Shown: positions 1 through 5,729 of the stretch, piece after piece
How the letters are laid out: each line of letters begins with the position of its first letter
How positions within the stretch are numbered: the first letter of the stretch is position 1
Assembly: GCA_003649845.1 (NCBI GenBank)
Contig: QMTB01000091.1
Coordinates: 1 to 6,460 of the forward strand
Direction of reading: 5' to 3'
Source: Thermoplasmata archaeon
GTDB taxonomy: Archaea > Thermoplasmatota > E2 > DHVEG-1
DNA length: 6,460 bases
Position numbers and translations under genes: made by a program
Notes under the pieces: model-generated
What the model saw: the letters and a program-made list of their open reading frames with translations, nothing else
Database searches by the model: none
What the model was told of the DNA's origin: nothing

Positions 1-7
1 ATATAAT

Positions 8-28
8 ATATCAATATCATATTGATAT
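8..28. repeat. 21-bp AT-rich palindrome
   Basis: Two perfect 10-base arms, ATATCAATAT and ATATTGATAT, flank a single C at position 18. The near-zero spacer suits a symmetric DNA-binding site for a dimeric regulator better than an RNA hairpin, although a 9-bp stem with a 3-nt loop could form. It lies about 110 bp upstream of the HAD operon promoter and at the window edge, so it might belong to an unseen neighbour. In such AT-rich sequence a chance origin is quite possible. Confidence 0.35.
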
Positions 29-130
29 CTTTTAAACTATCTAAAAAACTAAATTTATAGGAATCCATTAATATAAAAAATATAGTAGATTTTTTTAAGG
101 TGTAATCTTCTCATGCACTGCTATCCAGAG

Positions 131-145
131 AAACCTTTAAAATAA
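131..145 (+). promoter_or_regulatory. Archaeal BRE/TATA promoter of the four-gene operon
   Basis: AAACC (131-135, BRE-like) is followed by TTTAAAATAA (136-145, TATA-like). The box centre is about 28 bp before the ATG at 169, so a start site 25-26 bp downstream would fall at or just before the start codon and give a leaderless mRNA. No Shine-Dalgarno precedes that ATG, which fits. A second A/T-rich box at about 72-79 (TATAAAAA) could be an alternative upstream promoter with a leader of about 65 nt. Confidence 0.5.
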
Positions 146-168
146 ATTCTTTACTTCAAAAAAATCTA

Positions 169-810
169 ATGGATATCAGACTAGTAGTTTTTGACATGGA
201 TGGTACTCTAATAAAAAAGAGAACAATCTTTGTATTTGCAGAGAAACTAGGATTCATCTCTAAACTAGGAGATATACTACAGAAAATGGATTTACAACCT
301 TATCAGAAAACTATTCTTATAGCGTCTCTACTCAAAGGCTACTATAAAGATGAGTTATTAGAATTTTTTAGAGAGATACCTTTACAAGATCATATAATAG
401 AGGTTATATCAAAACTTAGAGAGAAGAATATCATTACTACTATTATAACAGATAGCTATGATTTTGTTGCAGAAAATTTAATGTTTCGTTTACATATTGA
501 TGATTTCTATGCCAATAACCTTATAATCAAAGATGGTATAATCACTGGTGAAGTTATAATTCATAATAAAAATCTATTGAGAGAATGTGATAATAAAATT
601 TATTCGATATGTAAATCTAAAATAATAGAAGATTTATGTGATAAACTAGGTATATCTCTAAAACAGGTAATAGCAGTGGGAGATGGTATAGTAGATAGAT
701 GTATGCTAAAGAAAGCAGGGATTGGAATAGCTTTCAATGCACCTACTATTGTTCAAAAATCTGCTGATTATATAACCAATGATCTCAGAGATATATTTAG
801 ATTTATATGA
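169..810 (+). CDS. HAD-superfamily phosphatase, SerB-like
   Basis: A 213-residue haloacid-dehalogenase phosphohydrolase, a soluble Mg2+-dependent enzyme that works through a phospho-aspartate. Motif I is DMDGT at residues 9-13, with Asp9 as nucleophile and Asp11 as general acid/base. Motif II is probably Thr94 in IITDSYD. The motif III lysine is Lys149 or Lys151. Motif IV is GDGIVD at 171-176, where Asp172 and Asp176 would bind metal. Residues 15-80 form a helical insert of the phosphoserine-phosphatase (C1 cap) type. PSP enzymes usually have SGG at motif II and GDGAND at motif IV, and both differ here, so phosphoserine is unlikely to be the certain substrate. It leads an operon with two GT81-type glycosyltransferases, so I infer that it dephosphorylates glucosyl-3-phosphoglycerate or a related sugar phosphate. 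The start is the first ATG, has no SD and is probably leaderless. Confidence 0.85.
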   Translation: MDIRLVVFDMDGTLIKKRTIFVFAEKLGFISKLGDILQKMDLQPYQKTILIASLLKGYYKDELLEFFREIPLQDHIIEVISKLREKNIITTIITDSYDFVAENLMFRLHIDDFYANNLIIKDGIITGEVIIHNKNLLRECDNKIYSICKSKIIEDLCDKLGISLKQVIAVGDGIVDRCMLKKAGIGIAFNAPTIVQKSADYITNDLRDIFRFI

Positions 811-816
811 AGGTGG
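811..816 (+). promoter_or_regulatory. Shine-Dalgarno that selects the GpgS start
   Basis: AGGTGG directly follows the TGA stop of the HAD gene. It abuts the ATG at 817 with no spacing but lies 6 nt before the in-frame ATG at 823. Normal SD spacing therefore favours 823 as the start. Confidence 0.65.
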
Positions 817-822
817 ATGAAT

Positions 823-2028
823 ATGGATTTAAAACAGGAGAAAATAGCTACTCTTCATGATTTCAATGTTGATAAAGAAGAACTAATTAAAGCTGTTAGA
901 GATGCAGTAGTAGAAAGACCAGTTTCTATTGTTATGCCAATGTTATATCAAGAGATTAATAATAAGGCGCTAACTGTTATCAAAAAAGGTTTGAATAAAT
1001 GTACATATCTAAAAGAGATAATTATACCACTTGGCGCTAAAAACGAAAAAGAATTCTCTCATGTTAAACGTTTCTTCTCTGATCTCAAGATACCTCATCT
1101 AGTGATGTGGTGTAATGGACCTAAAATAGAGAAACTTCTAAAAGAATTACAATCCGATGGTATAGATCTATTGAAATATAGAGGTAAAGGTAGAGATGTA
1201 TGGCTTGCTCTTGGAATAGCAGCTTTACGCTCCTATGCTGTTGCATTACATGATGCTGATATAGTTTTATATGATGAAACTATTCCCACTAAACTCGTGT
1301 ATCCAATTGTAGAACCAGAGCTTGACTTCAAATTTAATAAGGGTTACTATGCAAGGGTTAATACTAGAGAGGGAACTATGTATGGTAGAGTAGTTAGACT
1401 CTTCCTACAACCACTTTTAGAGGCTCTTATGGAACAATATAGAACTCCTCTGAAGTTTGTTCAGTTTCTATATTCCTTTAGATATCCTCTATCTGGAGAA
1501 TTCGCTCTCACTAGTGATCTAGCTAGAGACGTAGATATACCTGGAAACTGGGGTTTAGAGATAGGTATAATGGCAGAGATGTATAGAAATGTTATATTGA
1601 AACGTATCTGTCAAACAGATCTAGGATTCTATGATCATAAACATCAAAGTATAGGAAATGAAACAAAAGGTCTTGTAAAAATGAGTGGAGATATATTAGA
1701 AACCCTGCTTAGAGTACTTATCGAGGAGGATCACATAGAGATATCAAAAGAATTCCTTATATCTCTAAGAGTATTATACCAGAGACATGCTCAGGATTGC
1801 ATTAGAAAATATCATGCAGACGCTCATTTCAATGGTTTAAAATATGATAGACATCTAGAGGAACAGATGGTTGAGCAATTCAGTAAACAGATAATGGTAT
1901 CTGGTGAACATTATCTAGAGCATCCAGTTGGAACTAGGATACCAGATTGGCTTAGAACAATATCTGCTAGGAAAAAGATTAGGGAACAATTATTGGATAT
2001 AGTAATTGTTGATAATGAAAAAACATAA
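823..2028 (+). CDS. gpgS: Glucosyl-3-phosphoglycerate synthase-like GT81 glycosyltransferase
   Basis: A cytoplasmic GT-A fold glycosyltransferase of 401 residues. The GpgS family transfers glucose from a nucleotide sugar to D-3-phosphoglycerate, the first step to glucosylglycerate-type solutes. Visible features, numbered from the ATG at 823, are: the nucleotide-sugar start VSIVMPMLYQE (34-44); GKGRDVW (121-127), characteristic of the bacterial/archaeal GpgS group; HDADI (143-147) as the DXD-type metal site; YPLSGEFAL (221-229) in the acceptor region; GNWGLEIG (241-248); and DHKHQ (271-275), whose second His probably completes the metal site. Length is typical of non-mycobacterial GpgS. The ATG at 817 is in frame but too close to the SD. 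It lies 12 nt after the HAD gene and 16 nt before the next glycosyltransferase, consistent with translation from one mRNA. Glucose donor preference (UDP- or GDP-) cannot be read from the sequence. Confidence 0.82.
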   Translation: MDLKQEKIATLHDFNVDKEELIKAVRDAVVERPVSIVMPMLYQEINNKALTVIKKGLNKCTYLKEIIIPLGAKNEKEFSHVKRFFSDLKIPHLVMWCNGPKIEKLLKELQSDGIDLLKYRGKGRDVWLALGIAALRSYAVALHDADIVLYDETIPTKLVYPIVEPELDFKFNKGYYARVNTREGTMYGRVVRLFLQPLLEALMEQYRTPLKFVQFLYSFRYPLSGEFALTSDLARDVDIPGNWGLEIGIMAEMYRNVILKRICQTDLGFYDHKHQSIGNETKGLVKMSGDILETLLRVLIEEDHIEISKEFLISLRVLYQRHAQDCIRKYHADAHFNGLKYDRHLEEQMVEQFSKQIMVSGEHYLEHPVGTRIPDWLRTISARKKIREQLLDIVIVDNEKT

Positions 2029-2031
2029 AGA

Positions 2032-2036
2032 GAGGT
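2032..2036 (+). promoter_or_regulatory. Shine-Dalgarno that selects the second glycosyltransferase start
   Basis: GAGGT, extended to GAGGTTG, lies 8 nt before the ATG at 2045. The alternative in-frame starts TTG 2006 and ATG 2015 have no SD and would overlap the end of the preceding gene, so 2045 is preferred. Confidence 0.6.
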
Positions 2037-2044
2037 TGGAAAAG

Positions 2045-3283
2045 ATGAATCAAACTTGGAATAGAGGTATATCTTTAGATAAAGAAGTTATAGAGAAATG
2101 TGAGAAGATAAAACCTATAGATATAATGGTTGGCGTACTCTGTAAAAATGTAGAGGCAACGGTTTTAAATGTATTAAATGTTGTAAATGAAGGTTTATAT
2201 CAATACTTCCCAGATTATAGATTAGCTATATCAGTGTCAAAGGCTTTTTCAACTGATAATACTGATCAAGCTATAGATCTTTTTCAACCTTATAGTAATA
2301 TTCATACTATAGTTACTAATGATATAACAGATGGAGGGAAAGGAGCAGGTGTCGTGACTATTCTAGAGATTGCTCATGCGACAGAGGCTAAATGCGTTGT
2401 ACTATTAGATGGAGATTTACTCAATGTTAAACCAACATGGATTCAAACCATTGCTAATCCAGTGGTTTATGGAAGAGCAGATCTAACAGTACCATACTAT
2501 ATTAGAGATAAAAATGATGGAGTTATAACAAATAATCTAGTTTATCCTTTTACTAGAGCAGTATATGGTATAGATGTAAGGCAACCTATTGCAGGTGAAT
2601 TTGCTCTCTCTAGAAATCTCTATGAAATATTACGTAACCATCCACTGTTTCCACCGGATTTCGGTGTAGATATATTTATCCTCACTACTGCTGCAGCAGA
2701 AGGTTTGTATGTTAAAGAAGGTTTATTCTCTTTGAAAATCCATGAATCTACAACCCATTATCTAGAACCAGAGAAATTTCTAATACCAATGTTTAGAAAG
2801 GTAACCGGAAGTATGTTTGAACTTGCAAAATACTATGAGAATTATTGGCGGAATAGAGATAAAACTTGGCGTTCTAAATATAGAAGGGAATGTTTCAGTA
2901 AACGACCTATACCAGTTAAGGTTAACATAGAGGGTATGAGGAAGTCTTTTGAAACAGAATTTATAGATATAAGAGATAATCTCAGGAATTATCTACCTGA
3001 TGATATCATAGCTTCTGTAGAAAACATTGTTAACAATGGAGATTCTTTTAACGAAGAACTATGGTCGAAGATAGTTTATCATCATGCAGCTGCATATAAA
3101 AATTTACACGATGAAGGAGATAAATATAGACTACTTGACTCTCTGAAGACACTATGGCTTGGTAGATTTGTAAGATACGCTGAACAAGTTAAAGATATGG
3201 ATATCAATGAAGCTGAATGGCTTATACAGCAACAGGCAGAGGTTTTTGAGAAAAACTTTGATTACTTTAAATCTATATATTAA
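2045..3283 (+). CDS. Second GT81/GT2-like glycosyltransferase, possible mannosylglucosyl-phosphoglycerate synthase
   Basis: A soluble GT-A glycosyltransferase of 412 residues, distantly related to the GpgS-like protein encoded just upstream. Numbered from the ATG at 2045, it shows DIMVGVLCKN (26-35) at the first beta strand, GGKGAG (97-102) where GpgS has GKGRD, and DGD (122-124) as the metal-binding DXD. QPIAGEFALS (180-189) parallels SGEFALT in the upstream enzyme. PPDFGVDIFI (203-212) follows, and His233 in KIHE is a plausible third metal ligand. The C-terminal 150 residues are mostly helical and charged. No signal peptide or membrane segment is seen. Petrotoga makes mannosylglucosylglycerate with GpgS, a second transferase (MggA) and a phosphatase (MggB). 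The pairing here makes a similar second sugar transfer plausible, but donor and acceptor are inferred from context. A direct glucosylglycerate synthase is the main alternative. Confidence 0.72.
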   Translation: MNQTWNRGISLDKEVIEKCEKIKPIDIMVGVLCKNVEATVLNVLNVVNEGLYQYFPDYRLAISVSKAFSTDNTDQAIDLFQPYSNIHTIVTNDITDGGKGAGVVTILEIAHATEAKCVVLLDGDLLNVKPTWIQTIANPVVYGRADLTVPYYIRDKNDGVITNNLVYPFTRAVYGIDVRQPIAGEFALSRNLYEILRNHPLFPPDFGVDIFILTTAAAEGLYVKEGLFSLKIHESTTHYLEPEKFLIPMFRKVTGSMFELAKYYENYWRNRDKTWRSKYRRECFSKRPIPVKVNIEGMRKSFETEFIDIRDNLRNYLPDDIIASVENIVNNGDSFNEELWSKIVYHHAAAYKNLHDEGDKYRLLDSLKTLWLGRFVRYAEQVKDMDINEAEWLIQQQAEVFEKNFDYFKSIY

Positions 3284-3289
3284 AAGGTG
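3284..3289 (+). promoter_or_regulatory. Shine-Dalgarno of the metallophosphoesterase
   Basis: AAGGTG starts directly after the TAA of the upstream glycosyltransferase, with 5 nt to the ATG at 3295. It is a good match to the archaeal anti-SD and indicates internal initiation on a polycistronic mRNA. Confidence 0.65.
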
Positions 3290-3294
3290 TATCT

Positions 3295-3906
3295 ATGAGG
3301 ATACTTGCAGCAGCAGATATACATGGCTCGCAGTATAGATTAAATCTTATATTAGATAACATAGAAAGATATAATCCAGATATAGCAGTAATAGCAGGCG
3401 ATATCACTCAATTTGGACCAGGTGATGTAGCAAGAAACTTCTTAGATCAAATACCAGTATATACCTTAACGCTACCTGGTAATATAGATACTAGTGATGT
3501 CTTAAAAGGTATAGAGGAGAGTAAAGCGGAGAATATACATTTAAGGAGGATAGAATATCAAAATGTAACCTTTGTTGGGATAAATGGTGTAAGAGAATCA
3601 GAGACCATAGATTTCATAGAGAAAAATAAAGATAAACTGTCTAATATAGATGTATTAGTTACACATATACCACCTTATGGTTTACAAGATCGAGTATTCC
3701 TAGGTTTACATTCTGGTGATAAAACTCTAAGAGAACTAGTAGATACATGGAAACCTAGGCTTGTTATATCTGGACATATACATGAAAACCCGGGTTATAC
3801 AAAAACTCCAAATGGTAGTATCATTGTAAACTGCAGTATCGGTAAGAAAGGTAGCGGTGCATTAATTAAATATGGTAAAGAAATCACTGTGGAGATGCTT
3901 GAGTAG
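3295..3906 (+). CDS. Calcineurin-like metallophosphoesterase
   Basis: A 203-residue protein spanning one complete metallophosphoesterase domain with all the expected dinuclear metal ligands: DIH (Asp8, His10), GD (Asp36), GN (Asn63), His124 in VTHIPP and GHIH (His161, His163). The GNID variant in place of GNHE/GNHD, together with HIPPYGLQD, resembles the compact group seen in archaea such as the Pyrobaculum PAE1087-like proteins, whose substrates are largely unknown. It is cytoplasmic, with no signal peptide. As the last gene of the operon, 11 nt after the second glycosyltransferase, it could be a second phosphatase of the solute pathway or an unrelated housekeeping phosphodiesterase. Its last 23 bases overlap the 3' end of the convergent GlnRS gene. 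Confidence 0.85.
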   Translation: MRILAAADIHGSQYRLNLILDNIERYNPDIAVIAGDITQFGPGDVARNFLDQIPVYTLTLPGNIDTSDVLKGIEESKAENIHLRRIEYQNVTFVGINGVRESETIDFIEKNKDKLSNIDVLVTHIPPYGLQDRVFLGLHSGDKTLRELVDTWKPRLVISGHIHENPGYTKTPNGSIIVNCSIGKKGSGALIKYGKEITVEMLE

Positions 3907-5584
3907 TAATCTGTTTCTTCAATTTCGCCCATGTATCTTTGAGAGTGACAGTTCTATTTATAACCAGATGTTCCTCTGTTGTATCAGGATCTATACAGAA
4001 ATAACCTACTCGTTCAAACTGAAATCTATCAAAAGCTTTTAACCTCTTCACAGCTGGTTCAACCTTACAATTATGTAAAACTTTTAGAGAATCTGGATTT
4101 AAAAATTCTTTAAAATCTCTATCCTTCACTCCAGCGGGATTTGGAACCGTAAAAAGCCTATCATACAATCTTATCTCTGCCTCTACTGCATGGGCTGCTG
4201 AAACCCAATGTATAGTTGCTTTAACCTTTCTACCATCAGGTGCATATCCTCCTCTCGTCTCTGGATCTATAGTGCATCTCAACTCTACTATCTCATCATC
4301 TTTTTTTGTAACATCTATACATTTAAGGAAATAAGCATATCTAAGTCTAACCTCTCTACCAGGTGCCAGTCTATAAAATTTTTTAGGTGGATTCTCCATG
4401 AAATCATCTCTTTCAATATATAATATCTTAGAGAATGGGACTTTTCTTGTCCCAGCAGAGGGATCCTCAGGGTTATTTATAGCCTCCATCTCCTCTATCT
4501 TATCCTCTGGATAATTTTCTATAACAACTTTAAGTGGATGTAAAACACCCATATATCTAGGGGATGTTTTATTTAAATCCTCTCTAACACAATGTTCTAA
4601 GAATTCAAAATCTATAGTACTATTAACCTTAGCTACTCCTATTCTCCTGCAGAAATTTCTTATAGCTGCTGGAGAGTAACCTCTTCTACGCATACCTCTT
4701 ATAGTTGGTAACCTTGGATCATCCCATCCGTTAACATAGCCACCTTCAACTAATTCTCTAAGCATACGTTTACTCATAACAGTATAACTTAGATTGAGTC
4801 TCGCAAATTCTATCTGCCTAGGATGATATATACCTAGTTCATCTAGAAACCAATCATAGAGTGGTCTATGGTTTTCAAATTCTAGTGTACATATAGAATG
4901 TGTTATACCTTCTATTGAATCCTCTAAACCATGTGCCCAATCGTACATTGGATATATACACCATTTATCACCTGTTCTATGATGTCTAGCATGTAATATA
5001 CGATACATTACAGGGTCACGCATATTAAGATTAGGATGACTCATATCTATCTTCGCACGTAGAACCTTTTCTCCATCAGCGAATTCACCTGCTTTCATCC
5101 TCTCCAATAATTCAAGGTTTTCCTCTATAGATCTATCTCTATATGGGCTATTTATACCCGGTTCAGTAATGGTTCCCCTTGTTCTCCTTATCTCCTCTGC
5201 GCTTTGATCATCTACATATGCTTTACCTTTTTTGACAAGTTGAAATGCATACTCATACATTTTATCAAAATAATCAGAAGCAAAATATAATCTATCCTCC
5301 CAATCGTAACCTAACCATCTTACATCTTCTTTAATAGCTTCTACATATTCTTCTGTTTCAGTTAGAGGATTAGTATCATCAAATCTAAGATTACATAAAC
5401 CATTATATTCCTCGGCTATATCAAAATTTAAACAAATAGATTTAGCATGACCAATATGCAGATAGCCATTTGGTTCAGGTGGAAAACGAGTATGTACTCT
5501 ACCACCAAACCTATTCGTTTTTATATCCTCATCTATAATCTCCCTTATGAAATCACGATGCTTTTCATTATCTTCCTCTGCCAT
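3884..5584 (-). CDS. glnS: Glutaminyl-tRNA synthetase, bacterial type
   Basis: A full-length class Ib GlnRS of 566 residues that charges tRNA-Gln with glutamine using ATP. The catalytic domain starts with FPPEPNGYLHIGHAKS, with HIGH at 43-46. The KMSKS-equivalent is VMSKR at 269-273. Asp69 (in RFDDTNP) and Tyr214 (in YPMYDW) match by position the Asp66 and Tyr211 that read the glutamine amide in E. coli GlnRS, and Cys232 (in ICTLEF) is also kept. This marks it as GlnRS rather than GluRS. The C-terminal half carries the two anticodon-binding beta-barrels, including VPFS, IHWVSAAHA and RLYDRLF, and ends at RDTWAK-like DTWAKLKK plus a short tail. It lacks the long N-terminal domain of eukaryotic enzymes. 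AGGTGA at 5592-5597 lies 7 nt before the ATG, which supports the start. Most archaea have no GlnRS, so horizontal gain from bacteria is the simplest view if the host is archaeal. Confidence 0.95.
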   Translation of the reverse strand: MAEEDNEKHRDFIREIIDEDIKTNRFGGRVHTRFPPEPNGYLHIGHAKSICLNFDIAEEYNGLCNLRFDDTNPLTETEEYVEAIKEDVRWLGYDWEDRLYFASDYFDKMYEYAFQLVKKGKAYVDDQSAEEIRRTRGTITEPGINSPYRDRSIEENLELLERMKAGEFADGEKVLRAKIDMSHPNLNMRDPVMYRILHARHHRTGDKWCIYPMYDWAHGLEDSIEGITHSICTLEFENHRPLYDWFLDELGIYHPRQIEFARLNLSYTVMSKRMLRELVEGGYVNGWDDPRLPTIRGMRRRGYSPAAIRNFCRRIGVAKVNSTIDFEFLEHCVREDLNKTSPRYMGVLHPLKVVIENYPEDKIEEMEAINNPEDPSAGTRKVPFSKILYIERDDFMENPPKKFYRLAPGREVRLRYAYFLKCIDVTKKDDEIVELRCTIDPETRGGYAPDGRKVKATIHWVSAAHAVEAEIRLYDRLFTVPNPAGVKDRDFKEFLNPDSLKVLHNCKVEPAVKRLKAFDRFQFERVGYFCIDPDTTEEHLVINRTVTLKDTWAKLKKQITTQASPQ

Positions 5585-5591
5585 CCAGATT

Positions 5592-5597
5592 TCACCT
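5592..5597 (-). promoter_or_regulatory. Shine-Dalgarno of glnS
   Basis: AGGTGA on the reverse strand, with a 7-nt spacer before the GlnRS ATG. The whole gap between the tRNA 3' end and the ATG is 31 nt, too short for a separate TATA promoter and leader outside the tRNA gene. Confidence 0.7.
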
Positions 5598-5615
5598 TTA
5601 AGATTAAATAAATTA

Positions 5616-5687
5616 CAGCCCCGACCAGATTTGAACTGGTGTCTAGAGATCCAGAGTCTCTCATGCTAACCACTACACCACGGGGCT
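5616..5687 (-). tRNA. tRNA-Gln (anticodon CUG)
   Basis: A complete cloverleaf of 72 nt including the discriminator. The acceptor stem AGCCCCG/CGGGGCT is a perfect 7 bp. The D stem GTGT/GCAT has two G-U pairs and encloses the 8-nt loop AGTGGTTA. The anticodon stem AGAGA/TCTCT encloses the loop CTCTGGA, so the anticodon is CTG (5652-5654), reading CAG. The variable loop is AGAC. The T stem ACCAG/CTGGT encloses TTCAAAT. The discriminator is G73 and no CCA is encoded. There is no intron. The closing pair A1-U72 is the form described for archaeal tRNA-Gln, whereas bacterial tRNA-Gln usually has U1-A72. The gene directly precedes its cognate synthetase. A separate tRNA for CAA codons must lie elsewhere. 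Confidence 0.96.
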
Positions 5688-5705
5688 ACAAATTAAATGG
5701 AATAG

Positions 5706-5711
5706 AAAAAA
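5706..5711 (-). terminator. T-run possibly ending mscS transcription
   Basis: Six consecutive T on the reverse strand lie 17-22 nt after the channel stop codon. Archaeal RNA polymerase can terminate at such T-tracts without a hairpin. The tract lies between the TATA box and the 5' end of the tRNA, so it would end upstream mRNA without affecting tRNA transcripts. It is short, so efficiency is uncertain. Confidence 0.3.
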
Positions 5712-5713
5712 CC

Positions 5714-5729
5714 TATTTTATATCTTTTT
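5714..5729 (-). promoter_or_regulatory. BRE/TATA promoter of tRNA-Gln (and probably glnS)
   Basis: Reading the reverse strand, AAAAAG (5724-5729, BRE-like) runs into ATATAAAATA (5714-5723), a near-ideal archaeal TATA box. Its centre is about 31 bp before the tRNA 5' end, which puts the start site roughly 4-6 nt upstream of the mature tRNA, the usual arrangement for archaeal tRNA genes. The BRE overlaps the stop codon of the upstream mscS-like gene. Confidence 0.7.

Noticed and set aside
1..20. Possible divergent gene starting at a reverse-strand ATG at 20-18
   Set aside because: Only six codons are visible and no SD is present. A TATA-like box on that strand at about 55-60 is weak evidence, so it cannot be called.
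113..145. Ten-codon leader-like frame starting at ATG 113, preceded by AAGGTG at 97-102
   Set aside because: The peptide is tiny, without regulatory codon runs, and ends within the proposed TATA box. If the leaderless promoter is right, it is not transcribed with the operon. Nothing supports attenuation.
2006..2044. Upstream in-frame starts TTG 2006 and ATG 2015 for the second glycosyltransferase
   Set aside because: Neither has an SD, both overlap the end of the GpgS gene, and the added residues are a charged tail. ATG 2045 has GAGGT at proper spacing.
4208..4423. Forward 71-codon open frame inside the GlnRS gene
   Set aside because: It lies antisense to well-conserved GlnRS sequence, has no SD and shows no recognisable family. 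It is a shadow frame.
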